A stretch of 38,711 nucleotides of DNA from Candidatus Zixiibacteriota bacterium (GTDB lineage Bacteria; Zixibacteria; MSB-5A5; UBA10806): assembly GCA_024641335.1 (NCBI GenBank), contig JAHEDG010000025.1, positions 1 through 38,711 of the forward strand, in the 5' to 3' direction. The notes below the pieces were generated by a model. The model worked only from the letters and a program-made list of their open reading frames with translations, ran no database searches and was not told the DNA's origin. This document shows positions 1 through 9,193 of this stretch, piece after piece. Within the stretch, counting starts at the first letter, position 1. The number at the start of each line of letters is the position of its first letter. Made by a program: the position numbers and the translations under genes.

Positions 1-1
1 C

Positions 2-664
2 ATGTTGAGTGTAAAGGATGTAAGCAAGTACTACGGCAAACGTCAAGCCGCCCTTTCCGATATTTCTTTTGAACTGGCGAAAGGGGAAATGGTGTTTCTG
101 ACCGGGGCGTCCGGGGCGGGCAAATCGACTCTTCTTCGGCTTTTATTTCATGAGGAAAAGCCGACTTCCGGAGCGATCGTTTTGGGGCCGTTCGATATGA
201 GCGATCTGCCCAAATCAAAAATCCCGTTACTGCGTCGGCATGTAGGAGTTGTATTTCAGGATTTCCGTCTGATACCGGAACGTACCGCCGCCGAGAATGT
301 CGCGTTGGCCCTGGAGGTCGTAGGAAAACCGTCAGCCGAAATTAAGAAACGGGCCGACGAGATGCTCAAGCTGACCGGTATCTGGCAGAAACGCAACAAC
401 TATCCTTATCAGCTTTCCGGCGGTGAAGCCCAGAGAGTCGCCTTGGCCAGGGCGGTAATCAACGAACCGCTATTGATTTTAGCGGACGAACCGACCGGCA
501 ATCTCGACGAGAAGAACGCCCGGGCCCTGTTCGATCTGTTCCGCGAAATCAACTTAAGGGGGGCGACTATTATAGTAGCCACTCACCAGGTATCCATAGC
601 CGAGGAATATGGAAAACGAATTCTGCGTCTAATCGAAGGAACGCTATCCGGAGACGGCCGATGA
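2..664 (+). CDS. ftsE: FtsE, cell-division ABC transporter ATPase
   Basis: ATPase of the FtsEX complex. FtsEX does not move a substrate: it passes ATP-driven motion through the membrane to a periplasmic activator of peptidoglycan amidases at the septum. The 220 residues are the usual FtsE length. Walker A GASGAGKST is at residues 35-43, the LSGGE signature at 138-142, and Walker B ILADEP with D162/E163 just after. The ATG is at the second base of the window, so the upstream promoter and ribosome site cannot be seen, and an earlier start cannot be fully excluded. The gene overlaps ftsX by an ATGA-type junction, so the two are translationally coupled. Family assignment rests on the fold plus the ftsX and envC neighbours. 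Confidence 0.95.
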   Translation: MLSVKDVSKYYGKRQAALSDISFELAKGEMVFLTGASGAGKSTLLRLLFHEEKPTSGAIVLGPFDMSDLPKSKIPLLRRHVGVVFQDFRLIPERTAAENVALALEVVGKPSAEIKKRADEMLKLTGIWQKRNNYPYQLSGGEAQRVALARAVINEPLLILADEPTGNLDEKNARALFDLFREINLRGATIIVATHQVSIAEEYGKRILRLIEGTLSGDGR

Positions 665-1518
665 GATACTTCTGGCGGATAATAATAGAGATTTCGCGGG
701 CGGTCAGGTTTCAGCCGTTATCGACATTCGGGACTCTGCTGACCATAGTCCTGGCCATGTCTTTTCCCGGTCTATTCTGGATAATGTCCAATAATCTATC
801 CGATATTCAAAGCGACCTTAAATCGGGGCTTACCGTGGACGTGTTTTTAGTCGACGACCTTCCGGATAAGGAGATAGAGAAGCTGCAACTTGAATTCAGC
901 GCTATGGACGGTGTTAACGGCGTTCAGTATCTTTCCAAACAGGACGCTTTATTCAAGATGCGCGAGCGATTCGGACGGGGTATGGTTCAGGGGCTCGATG
1001 ATAATCCTCTGCCCGCGTCGTTTGTATTATCGGTTGACCAGAAGATGTTCGAGATAAACGCGGCCGATTCGCTGTTAGCCGGGATCTCCCGCATACCGGC
1101 TGTGGAGGATGTGGTTTTCGCCAGGGAAATGCTCGATCGTCTTGACGAAATTGTTAGAATGGTGAAACTCCTGGGGCTGGCGATAGCTCTATTGATCGCT
1201 TTCTCGGCAGTTTTCATCTCCGCCAATACGGTGCGGATCGCTATCGCCGACCGCCGCAGGGCGGTGGAAATAATGCAGCTGGTCGGGGCCACCCGAAGCT
1301 ATATTCTGACTCCATTTGTCTCTCTCGGAGGGCTTATAGGTCTGATAGGGACATCGCTGGCGGTATTGCTGCTTCGTTTTTCCACAAATTATTTATCGCA
1401 GCGTCTGGTGGAGATACATTTTCTGGAAATACCTGATATCACGGCGTTTATTCTGTCCGGTATGCTCCTGGGAATGATCGGCGCCCTGATCGCTACCGGG
1501 AGATACCTGAAAATATGA
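661..1518 (+). CDS. ftsX: FtsX, cell-division permease-like protein
   Basis: Integral membrane partner of FtsE. It has 285 residues, normal for the family. There is one N-terminal membrane segment (about 20-45), then a periplasmic domain of about 120 residues holding the typical 'VDVFL' and 'VQYLSKQDAL' stretches, then three further membrane segments. The conserved 'ELVGAT'-like motif of FtsX appears as 'QLVGATRSYI' before the last two segments. The periplasmic loop is the known docking site for the amidase activator, which fits envC directly downstream. It overlaps ftsE by 4 bp and envC by 4 bp. Confidence 0.94.
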   Translation: MRYFWRIIIEISRAVRFQPLSTFGTLLTIVLAMSFPGLFWIMSNNLSDIQSDLKSGLTVDVFLVDDLPDKEIEKLQLEFSAMDGVNGVQYLSKQDALFKMRERFGRGMVQGLDDNPLPASFVLSVDQKMFEINAADSLLAGISRIPAVEDVVFAREMLDRLDEIVRMVKLLGLAIALLIAFSAVFISANTVRIAIADRRRAVEIMQLVGATRSYILTPFVSLGGLIGLIGTSLAVLLLRFSTNYLSQRLVEIHFLEIPDITAFILSGMLLGMIGALIATGRYLKI

Positions 1519-2666
1519 GATTTCCTTTTCGAAGAATGCCGCTTCTGCTTCTGGTTTTTCTGATCGGAGCCGGAATAACTGCGGCCGACGATGAGAATTC
1601 GAGACAGAATGAGATCGAATCTCTTCGAGAGGAACTGGAATCGAAAAGATCGCGGCAGGAAGCTCTCGGCGAAAAGGAAAAAGATATAATTTTCAAATTG
1701 CGGGATATCGAGGAGCAGATCGCTCTTTCGAGCCAGCTTATCCTGAAAATAGACCGGGAATCGAGAAATCTCGACCGCGGGATAATATCTCAGGAAGGGG
1801 AATTACAAACCTCCAGGGAGCTGATGACTCGCAAGGAAAAAGTGCTGCACGAGAGATTACGTTACATTTACAAATTCGGGGATATGCCGGGCTGGATGGG
1901 GCTGATATCGTCTCCCGACCCGACCGGCGCGTTGGCGGCGTTGAAAAACATGCGCGCCCTGGTTTCGTACGACAGACATCTGGTACGTTCCTACAACGAA
2001 CTATCGGCGGCAGTCGAATTCAAAATCGTCAAATTGCTGAACGACCGCGGGACATTGGATGACCTTAAGGAAAAGTACTTGGAGGAAATCCGGATGAGGG
2101 AAACAGCCCTGGATACCCGGAAGAGACTGCTGATCCGTGTCCGCGGCGACAAATCGCATCTCGAAAAGTCGATTGAGAACCTGGAGGATGACGTAATACG
2201 GGTGGCCGGTATTTTTGATGATATCCAGGCCGAAAGCGAGGACGATACGATTGCGCTGAATCTTCCGGGGCTGAATAACTCCAGAGGCGATCTGATCTGG
2301 CCGGTTCATGGGAAGATTCTAAGCGAGTTCGGCACAAACAAAGACAAAAGAGGAATCAAGCTGACCAATCCGGGGATCGATATCAAAGCATCCATCGGCG
2401 CCAATGTCAAATCGGCGGCATCCGGCAGGATAATTTATATCAGCTGGCTGAGAGGGTACGGTCAGTTTATTATTATCGATCACGGCCGCGGGTATTATAC
2501 TCTCTATTCCAATCTCGACGATATATTCGTGGAGCCGGGAGATAATGTGCTTGCCGGAGAAGTGATAGCCAGGGCCGGGGAATCGGGCTATTTCGACAGC
2601 CCCAGTCTTCATTTCGAACTGCGGCTCAAAAAAGAGCAACTGAATCCTGTGGAATGGCTGCGGTAG
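1515..2666 (+). CDS. envC: EnvC-like amidase activator (degenerate LytM/M23)
   Basis: Periplasmic partner of FtsEX that activates septal amidases rather than cutting peptidoglycan. A signal peptide (about 1-24) is followed by a long charged coiled coil (about 28-250) and a C-terminal LytM/M23 domain (about 260-383). Two of the zinc ligands expected in active M23 enzymes are replaced. The first motif reads NPGID, with N285 where His is expected and D289 kept. The third reads YSNL, with N333 in place of His. H366 in LHFEL remains. E. coli EnvC is likewise catalytically dead, so this supports the activator role. The start codon overlaps the ftsX stop (ATGA). holB follows after 4 bp. Confidence 0.88.
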   Translation: MRFPFRRMPLLLLVFLIGAGITAADDENSRQNEIESLREELESKRSRQEALGEKEKDIIFKLRDIEEQIALSSQLILKIDRESRNLDRGIISQEGELQTSRELMTRKEKVLHERLRYIYKFGDMPGWMGLISSPDPTGALAALKNMRALVSYDRHLVRSYNELSAAVEFKIVKLLNDRGTLDDLKEKYLEEIRMRETALDTRKRLLIRVRGDKSHLEKSIENLEDDVIRVAGIFDDIQAESEDDTIALNLPGLNNSRGDLIWPVHGKILSEFGTNKDKRGIKLTNPGIDIKASIGANVKSAASGRIIYISWLRGYGQFIIIDHGRGYYTLYSNLDDIFVEPGDNVLAGEVIARAGESGYFDSPSLHFELRLKKEQLNPVEWLR

Positions 2667-2670
2667 ATCT

Positions 2671-3840
2671 ATGTTTACTCATCTTGACGAACTTACGAAC
2701 AGACTCAAAAAAGATATCAGGAACGGCGATCTGAACCAATCTGTTTTGCTGGTCGGCCGTCCCGGAACCGGCAAGTTTTCCCTGGCCATGGAGATAGCCC
2801 GCTCCGTTTTTTGCGAAAACGATATGACCGCCTGCGGGGAATGCCGTTCATGCAAAGAGACCATGAAATTTCAGAATCCCGATTTTTTGTTCGCCTTTCC
2901 GTTCCCCAATCTCAAGCCCGAATCAAGGAAGCTGACAGTATTCTCATTTTCCGATCAATCGTCATCCGGCGCCCGGTTTTCGGAGGATACCAAGGACGAG
3001 ATAGAGCGGTTCAAGGAGACTAAAAGCCAGGATCCGTTCGCCATTCTCGATTTCGATAAGAAAGAAAATATCCCTGTGGATGTTATCAAAGATTTAATCC
3101 GGGCCCTTTCGAAGAAACCGTTGAGGGGTGGCCGTCGGGTAGTGGTTATCCTCGATATAGATAAAATGGCTTTCGGCGCTTCCGATCTTTTTTTGAAGAC
3201 GGTGGAAGAGCCGCCGGAAAATACGCACCTCGTACTGACCACCTCTCATCCCGATCAGCTTTTGCCGACTCTTCTTTCGAGGACAAGCATTATCAAGGTG
3301 CCTCCGGCGCCATCGGAAGAATTGGAGAAATACCTTTCGGACAGACTAAAGATCGACGGCAAGCCGGGATCGTACCTGGCCAGAATTTCGGGCGGTTCTC
3401 CGGGGCAGGCGGTGCATCTTTTCGAAAATGACATTATCGAGCGACGAAACATAATTTTGGATTTCTTCGGCAAGCTGTTAGGGGGATACGATACCAACCT
3501 GCTGGCCGAGGAGATTAATAATGAGTATTCAGGCCCTAAAATCCGGTTCAACGACACCAGGATGGACTTCGAGATCATGGAATCGCTGATACACGATCTC
3601 TACCTGATAGGTGAAAATGGCCTTGAAAATCAGATCCTGAATGTTGATATTAGGAGCAGCCTGGAAAAGTTCGGCCGTCCCGATATGGAATCGCTGGATA
3701 TCTGGAGGAAGTGCTGCGGCGAGACCAGACGGGCATGTCTGGTCAACAATGTTACGGTTTCGACAGCCATGCTGTTTTTCTACATCACCAGCGCGGAAGC
3801 GTTGAACAACCCGGCCGCACCTAAATACAAACTGCCGTAG
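2671..3840 (+). CDS. holB: DNA polymerase III delta-prime subunit
   Basis: Clamp-loader subunit of the replicative polymerase. The 389 residues begin with a P-loop GRPGTGKF at about 29-36. The usual Ser/Thr after the Lys is Phe, in line with delta-prime being a non-hydrolysing member. Four cysteines follow in the zinc module 'CENDMTACGECRSC', then an AAA+ fold with 'DIDKMAFGASDLFLKTVEEPP' split over the Walker B/sensor region and 'TLLSRTSII', where SRC of the family reads SRT. Its place before ricT and metG matches the order holB-ricT-metG seen in many bacteria. Gamma/tau (dnaX) is excluded by the length and the degenerate P-loop. Confidence 0.85.
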   Translation: MFTHLDELTNRLKKDIRNGDLNQSVLLVGRPGTGKFSLAMEIARSVFCENDMTACGECRSCKETMKFQNPDFLFAFPFPNLKPESRKLTVFSFSDQSSSGARFSEDTKDEIERFKETKSQDPFAILDFDKKENIPVDVIKDLIRALSKKPLRGGRRVVVILDIDKMAFGASDLFLKTVEEPPENTHLVLTTSHPDQLLPTLLSRTSIIKVPPAPSEELEKYLSDRLKIDGKPGSYLARISGGSPGQAVHLFENDIIERRNIILDFFGKLLGGYDTNLLAEEINNEYSGPKIRFNDTRMDFEIMESLIHDLYLIGENGLENQILNVDIRSSLEKFGRPDMESLDIWRKCCGETRRACLVNNVTVSTAMLFFYITSAEALNNPAAPKYKLP

Positions 3841-3908
3841 GAGTTTTTTCGGATCGTCCTGGCAGCGACTAAAAGGATGATTCGGATTTTCGAAAAGAGG
3901 ATTTTAAT

Positions 3909-4787
3909 TTGGATATTTATCTGGTGTCATTCAAAGGAAACCGGCGGAGTTATTTTTCCAATGCCGGCGGTCTGGTTATAAAGATCGGTTCCAAGGTTGT
4001 GGTCGCCGCCGAGCGGGGCGAGGATTTCGGCCAGGTTGTCCGAAAGGGGTCGGAAGAAAATATCGATCCCGAAATCGAGATTCCGAAGATTCTTCGTCTG
4101 GGGATAGAATCGGATCTCGACCGGATGATCTTCAACCGTCAGAAGGAGACAGAGACTTTCGACGAGTGTCTGAAATTCGTCGAAAAGCACCGTCTGAATA
4201 TGAAGCTGGTCGACGTGGAATACCAGTTCGACTGCAACAAAATAACATTTTTTTTCACAGCGGAAAAGCGGGTCGATTTCAGGGAATTGGTCAAGGACCT
4301 GGCGGCCACTTATCGAACCAGGATAGAATTACGTCAGATAGGAGTCAGGGACGAGGCCAAGCGGCGGGACGGTTACGGGATATGCGGCAAGAGGCAATGT
4401 TGTTCGAGTTGGCTTAACGATTTTTCCACCATAACCACCCAGATGGCCAGGAATCAAAACCTGGCGTTGAATCCCCAAAAGCTCTCGGGCAACTGCGGCC
4501 GGCTTTTGTGCTGTCTGAAATACGAAATGGAATTTTATGATGAGGTTACTCCCCTCTATCCTTCGGTCGGCGCCCGGTGTACGACCCGTCACGGGAAAGG
4601 GGTCATTACCAAATCGGATATTTTCAAAGAGGAGATCAGGATTCTTCTGGATGAAGCCGGGGAAATCGTTATGACTCTCGGCGAGCTGAAGCGAGCGAGG
4701 AGCCGAGGCACATTCTCGGTGACCGACAGCAGATCGTCAAGATCCAACAATGTCGGCAGCAAGGAACTGGATGATCTCCAGGGATAG
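3909..4787 (+). CDS. ricT: RicT/YaaT-like PSP1 domain protein
   Basis: PSP1-domain protein. In Bacillus the homologue RicT forms the Fe-S Y-complex with RicA and RicF, which supports RNase Y-dependent RNA maturation. The function in this phylum is unknown. The Cys-rich core is clear: 'YGICGKRQCCSSWL' followed by 'LSGNCGRLLCCLKYE' at about 158-200, the cysteines expected to bind the cluster. The start is a TTG with AGAGG about 9 nt upstream, and no better ATG precedes it. A 68-bp gap separates it from holB without a visible terminator, so it belongs to the same transcript. Confidence 0.87.
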   Translation: MDIYLVSFKGNRRSYFSNAGGLVIKIGSKVVVAAERGEDFGQVVRKGSEENIDPEIEIPKILRLGIESDLDRMIFNRQKETETFDECLKFVEKHRLNMKLVDVEYQFDCNKITFFFTAEKRVDFRELVKDLAATYRTRIELRQIGVRDEAKRRDGYGICGKRQCCSSWLNDFSTITTQMARNQNLALNPQKLSGNCGRLLCCLKYEMEFYDEVTPLYPSVGARCTTRHGKGVITKSDIFKEEIRILLDEAGEIVMTLGELKRARSRGTFSVTDSRSSRSNNVGSKELDDLQG

Positions 4788-4930
4788 AGTGAATGAGGAA
4801 TCCGATCGCGCCGGCAACATGAACGCCAATTCGGCATAATAGTTTTCCCTTGTAATCAAACTGCCGATACCCTTATGATAATTTTTTCTTGCGATTCCGA
4901 TTTCGAGCAACGGCCTGATGGCGCGAGGAG

Positions 4931-6835
4931 ATGATGAAAGAACGATTTTACGTTACCACGCCGATTTACTATGTCAATGACGAGCCGCATATAGGACATG
5001 CCTATACCACTCTGCTGGCCGATGTCCTGGCCGGTTTTCAGAGAATTTTCGGCAGGGACGTATATTTTTTGACCGGCACGGACGAGCACGGCCAGAAACT
5101 CCAGGACGCCGCCGGAAGGAACAACCGTCCTCCGCTGGAATACTGCGATGAGATGGTGGTTCGTTTTAAGAACGTCTGGAAAAAACTGGGCATAAAAAAC
5201 GACGACTTCATCAGGACAACGGAAACGCGTCACAAAACCGTGGTTGCGCAGATACTCCGGAAAATTTACGACGACGGCGAGATTTACTCGGATAATTACG
5301 AAGGATGGTATTGTATCCATGATGAGCGGTTCTGGACTGAAAAGGATCTGCTCAACGGGAACTGTCCCGATTGCAACCGGCCGGTTAGCAAGATCACCGA
5401 GAAGAATTATTTTTTCAAAATGTCGAAGTACCAGGACTGGCTGATAGATTATATCGATAAGAATCCCGAATTCATCCAGCCAGATTTCCGGCGCAACGAG
5501 GTGCTCGGATTTTTAAGACAGCCGCTCGGGGATCTTTGTATTTCACGGCCGAAATCGAGGCTTTCCTGGGGAATTGAGCTGCCTTTTGATAAAGACTATG
5601 TCTGCTATGTCTGGTTCGACGCTCTGATCAATTATATCTCGGCCATCGGCTATCTCTCCGATGATGTCAGTTTTAATCGATGGTGGCCGGCTTTACATCT
5701 TATCGGCAAGGATATCCTGACCACTCACGCCGTTTACTGGCCCTGCATGCTCAAGGCCATGGGGCTCGAGCAGCCCAGGACTATTTTCGCGCATGGCTGG
5801 TGGCTTTCCGGCGAAACTAAAATGTCCAAATCGCTGGGTAACGTTATCAAGCCTTTGGAACTGGCGGATAAATACGGGGTCGACGCTCTGCGGTATTTTC
5901 TGATCAGAGAAATGACTTTGGGGCAGGACTCCACTTATAGCGAGGAATCGTTTATATCCAGATATAATTCCGATCTGGCTAACGACCTCGGCAATCTTCT
6001 CTCGCGAGTTATGAAAATGGTATCGTCGTATACCGAGGGACGGGTGCCGGCTCCGGCGGGCGACAAGACCGATTCCGACCGGGAGTTGGAGCAAAGGGGA
6101 AGCGATCTGCTCGATTCGGTTAGGAATAAGATCGAATCGTTCAAGCTCAACCAGGCGGCCGAGGATATTCTGGAGCTGGTCCGCGGAACTAACCGTTATG
6201 TGGAAATGAACAGGCCCTGGGATCTGGCCAAAAACAACGATATGGACAGGCTTTCGACAGTTCTCTACAATGCCGCCGAATCGCTTCGGATCGTATCGGG
6301 GCTGCTCTCGCCGGTCATGCCGGAAAAATGCGCGGCAATCAGGCATCAGCTCGGGTTACCGTCCGACGATCATTCGCTGAAGATAACAGGCTGGGGGGAG
6401 TTGAAGCCGGGAACGGCGGTAAAGCCGGGTGACGGTCTTTTCCCTAGAATACAGAAACCGAAAACTGAGACCGTGGCCGAAGCTAAAGAATCAATTACGG
6501 AATTGCAGGAAGGCCTGATCGGATTCGAGGAGTTCGGCAAAATCAAACTCCGAACCGCAAAAGTAATCTCGGCCGAGAAGGTCGAGAAGGCCGATAAGCT
6601 TTTGAAACTCCGGATCGATCTGGGGAGTGAACAACGACAAATTGTAGCCGGAGTGGCCCAGTATTATACTCCGGAACAGATGATCGGCAAAACCCTGATA
6701 GTGGTGACTAATTTGAAACCGGCCAAGATCAGAGGGATTGAATCCAACGGCATGCTCCTGGCGGCAAAATCGGGCAAGGAGTTAGTACTGGTGACAACTG
6801 AAGGGGAGATAACTCCCGGAGCCGATATAGGCTGA
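4931..6835 (+). CDS. metG: Methionyl-tRNA synthetase with C-terminal tRNA-binding domain
   Basis: Charges tRNA-Met in the cytoplasm. A class I catalytic core carries HIGH at residues 20-23 and KMSKS at 297-301. A zinc-knuckle-like insert has cysteines in 'WYCIH' and 'CPDC' (about 128-155). The anticodon-binding helical domain includes 'NRPWDLAK'. From about residue 530 there is an OB-fold tRNA-binding domain (EMAP II/Trbp111 type, 'ITPGADIG' end). The 634 residues match the bacterial form with this extra domain. GAGGAG abuts the first ATG, so the second ATG three bases on may be the real start. Last gene of the operon; a terminator follows. Confidence 0.96.
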   Translation: MMKERFYVTTPIYYVNDEPHIGHAYTTLLADVLAGFQRIFGRDVYFLTGTDEHGQKLQDAAGRNNRPPLEYCDEMVVRFKNVWKKLGIKNDDFIRTTETRHKTVVAQILRKIYDDGEIYSDNYEGWYCIHDERFWTEKDLLNGNCPDCNRPVSKITEKNYFFKMSKYQDWLIDYIDKNPEFIQPDFRRNEVLGFLRQPLGDLCISRPKSRLSWGIELPFDKDYVCYVWFDALINYISAIGYLSDDVSFNRWWPALHLIGKDILTTHAVYWPCMLKAMGLEQPRTIFAHGWWLSGETKMSKSLGNVIKPLELADKYGVDALRYFLIREMTLGQDSTYSEESFISRYNSDLANDLGNLLSRVMKMVSSYTEGRVPAPAGDKTDSDRELEQRGSDLLDSVRNKIESFKLNQAAEDILELVRGTNRYVEMNRPWDLAKNNDMDRLSTVLYNAAESLRIVSGLLSPVMPEKCAAIRHQLGLPSDDHSLKITGWGELKPGTAVKPGDGLFPRIQKPKTETVAEAKESITELQEGLIGFEEFGKIKLRTAKVISAEKVEKADKLLKLRIDLGSEQRQIVAGVAQYYTPEQMIGKTLIVVTNLKPAKIRGIESNGMLLAAKSGKELVLVTTEGEITPGADIG

Positions 6836-6859
6836 TCGTTTATATAATCGATTTCATCG

Positions 6860-6899
6860 GGCGGCCGGCCATTGAGGCTATCCGCCTATTTTTATTTTT
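6860..6899 (+). terminator. Rho-independent terminator after metG
   Basis: GGCGG (6860-6864) pairs with CCGCC (6882-6886), with further inner pairing of GGCC to GGCT. It is followed by TATTTTTATTTTT on the plus strand. It ends the ftsE-metG transcript and runs into the last codons of the convergent glycosyltransferase gene. The minus-strand side has no T tract, so it is one-directional. Confidence 0.75.
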
Positions 6900-9066
6900 C
6901 CAGCGTTTTGATCCGTTCGACGGCTGACTTGCCTCGGGGACTATCGGGCATTAACTCAATGAATTTTCGATAGTAGACGAGAGCGGCGGATGTGTCGTTG
7001 AGATTGCGATCATAGATCGAACCGAGATTATAATATATTTGAGGATCGGGATCGGGCATAGCCAGAGCCTCCTGGAACTTCTTGAGCGCTTCATGATATC
7101 GACGGGCGTTCAGGTTGATATAGGCATCCGACAAGGCCAGGTTATAGCGGGCTTCGGAATTTCTTTTATTCATATGGATAGCGTCGCGGTAAAACTTCGC
7201 GGCTTCGTCGAACCTGTGGGCGTCCCTTTTCATATTACCGAGATTGGTCAGGATATCCGATTTGACCTTATTGGTCAGATGAGGGGCAGCCAGAGCTTTT
7301 TCATATTCCTTTTGGGCCAGAACCGGCCAGCCGGTCCTGCGAAAAAAAACTCCGAGAGCGTTATAGACCAAAGGATTGTTCAGTTTATCCCCCTCCTCCC
7401 GCGCTTTGCGGTAATTGTCCACAGCCCCCCGGTTATCCCCGCCGCGATTAAGGTGTTCTCCCAAAGAGAGATAGATATTGCAAAGCATTGTCCGGCCTTT
7501 GAAATCGAGAGCGCCGGCAGAAATCTCATTGAACCGCAGTTCATAGCTATTCAGGACAGCGTTGTCCAGCGGCCATTTGCCCTGTTTATAGACCAGGCCG
7601 TACGAAGTCAGATCGAGAAGATGATATTTAAAGGGATTCACCCCGGGCAATAAATGTTCTTTAACTATAAACAGATTTTCAAGACCGCTGTTGAACAGAT
7701 CGATACAAAGCTCATCGGGCGATTGGTTTGTTCGGGCTGTCCGACGATAAACTATCTCGGCCAGACGGCGAACCGTTACCGCTCGGTCGTAGACGGTCAG
7801 ATCGGGCCGGACCGATTCGGCGTAGCGAAGATACAGAAGCGGGAAGGTGGCGTTATCACCGACCGTTAAGAGATAGGAACCCGTGGGAAGCGAATTCAGA
7901 ATACTCAAGCCGTATGAATAAGCTATTGTATTATCCGATTGATCGTTGGTTTTCAGGTTTCCCATAAAGGAGATGACCACAGCGAGAATAGACACTATGG
8001 AAGCGCCGTATTTGTTTATGGATGGGGGCAGTTTTTCGAATATCGATTTGATCAGAGCTATAAATCCGATACTCAGGGCGATTATGGATGGAAGATAATA
8101 CTGATCCATATCGGGGATATCGTAGAGCGCGTTGAGCAATAAATTGAAAACAATAATGGATGAGAGAATTATCGCGGCGGTTTTTCTTTTTCCGAACAAA
8201 ACAATCAGCCCGGCGAACCCTCCGAAAATCAGATACAACGGATACTGCCGGCCGAGAATTCCGGAGGCCCTGACTATATTTTCGAAAAATCCCGGCAGGC
8301 CGGATGACGATAGATAGAGCTCATACCTGGCAGCGGTAACATGCTCGAGCAAGGCCGAAAAAGCGGCCGGGTGATTCCAGTCAGCTATAGGATATTGCGA
8401 TGATCGAACAGGAAGATATAGATACAATGTCAGTCCTAAAAATAAGAGCGCCGCGCCGTACCCGTATTGCTTCAGATCTAATTTTGATTTTAGGGCGGAA
8501 TAACCGACTGCCGGCAATATCGCCAGAGCCGAAAGGTGGTTGGTCATAGCGAGAGAGAAAAGATAGATTCCGGCCATGAGCCAGACGAAGTCGCCGTTCT
8601 CCTCGAATTTCAGCAGAAAGAACAATATCAGAACAACCAGCAGCGCGGAGAGAGAATAGACCTCGAAACCGGAGGATGTCCCCCAGAGGGCATCGGCAAA
8701 ACCCCATATCAAGGCGCCGGCCGACGATATAACCATAGGGAAAATACCATCCCTCTTCCCGGCCGGAAAGACGATCATCCTGACCACCAGGGCCATGACT
8801 CCCACAGAGGCCGCGGAGAACATGGAGGATAAAATATTTAATAGATAAGCCTGATTTCCGAACGCTATCTCGGCGAAAATCCGGCCGATCAAGATCAGAA
8901 GAGGATATCCCGGGGGGTGAGCTATCCCCAGAGTGACCGCGGCCAGCGAAAGCTCGGCCGAATCGCCTGTATAGACTGTCGGACAGACAGTTTTCAGATA
9001 TACGGCCAGCGAAGCGGCGAATGATATGAAAAAGAACGTTTTATTATTCCCTTTGAATTTTATCAT
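6892..9066 (-). CDS. DUF2723/GT117 membrane glycosyltransferase with C-terminal TPRs
   Basis: Multi-spanning inner-membrane protein of the DUF2723 family (GT117, related to protein O-mannosyltransferases), probably moving a sugar from a lipid carrier to an exported acceptor. The N-terminal signature 'YTGDSAELSLAAVTLG' with 'AHPPGYPLL' holds the acidic residue and HPPGYP loop typical of the family. About ten hydrophobic segments follow, then a non-membrane region and three to four TPRs in the last 170 residues ('EARYNLALSDAYINL', 'QIYYNLGSIYDRNL'). The frame is open to a TTG at 9102. That TTG forms part of a promoter -35 and the T tract of the upstream gene's terminator, so ATG 9066 (or 9072) is preferred. 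The acceptor is unknown; nearby secreted repeat proteins are candidates. Confidence 0.85.
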   Translation of the reverse strand: MIKFKGNNKTFFFISFAASLAVYLKTVCPTVYTGDSAELSLAAVTLGIAHPPGYPLLILIGRIFAEIAFGNQAYLLNILSSMFSAASVGVMALVVRMIVFPAGKRDGIFPMVISSAGALIWGFADALWGTSSGFEVYSLSALLVVLILFFLLKFEENGDFVWLMAGIYLFSLAMTNHLSALAILPAVGYSALKSKLDLKQYGYGAALLFLGLTLYLYLPVRSSQYPIADWNHPAAFSALLEHVTAARYELYLSSSGLPGFFENIVRASGILGRQYPLYLIFGGFAGLIVLFGKRKTAAIILSSIIVFNLLLNALYDIPDMDQYYLPSIIALSIGFIALIKSIFEKLPPSINKYGASIVSILAVVISFMGNLKTNDQSDNTIAYSYGLSILNSLPTGSYLLTVGDNATFPLLYLRYAESVRPDLTVYDRAVTVRRLAEIVYRRTARTNQSPDELCIDLFNSGLENLFIVKEHLLPGVNPFKYHLLDLTSYGLVYKQGKWPLDNAVLNSYELRFNEISAGALDFKGRTMLCNIYLSLGEHLNRGGDNRGAVDNYRKAREEGDKLNNPLVYNALGVFFRRTGWPVLAQKEYEKALAAPHLTNKVKSDILTNLGNMKRDAHRFDEAAKFYRDAIHMNKRNSEARYNLALSDAYINLNARRYHEALKKFQEALAMPDPDPQIYYNLGSIYDRNLNDTSAALVYYRKFIELMPDSPRGKSAVERIKTLEK

Positions 9067-9073
9067 AGACATG

Positions 9074-9102
9074 ATTATAGCCAAACGGATTTTCTCCGGC
9101 AA
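9074..9102 (-). promoter_or_regulatory. Putative promoter, leaderless start of the GT117 gene
   Basis: On the minus strand TTGCCG (9102-9097), a 17-nt spacer, and a perfect TATAAT (9079-9074). The ATG at 9066 lies 7 nt past the -10, about where transcription would begin, so the message may be leaderless. No Shine-Dalgarno sits at a normal distance from ATG 9072 or 9066. Confidence 0.5.
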
Positions 9103-9157
9103 TATAAAACGGGGCTCTCCATCATTTACCGATAAACGAAAATCCGGAAAACCCCGT
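9100..9157 (-). terminator. Likely terminator of the Ig-repeat/dockerin gene
   Basis: ACGGGG (9109-9114) and CCCCGT (9152-9157) form a 6-bp stem, with partial further pairing of CTCTCC to GGAAAA inside. On the minus strand the stem is followed by TTTTATATT. The large loop (about 25-37 nt) lowers confidence. Confidence 0.5.
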
Positions 9158-9193
9158 GAAAACTCTTATGTATTTCAAGCACCCGATATCGGG

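Noticed and set aside
5693-6346. 217-residue open frame opposite metG, and similar long frames at 4856-5320 and 7039-7653
   Set aside because: They lie wholly opposite well-identified genes and show no family features or own start signals.
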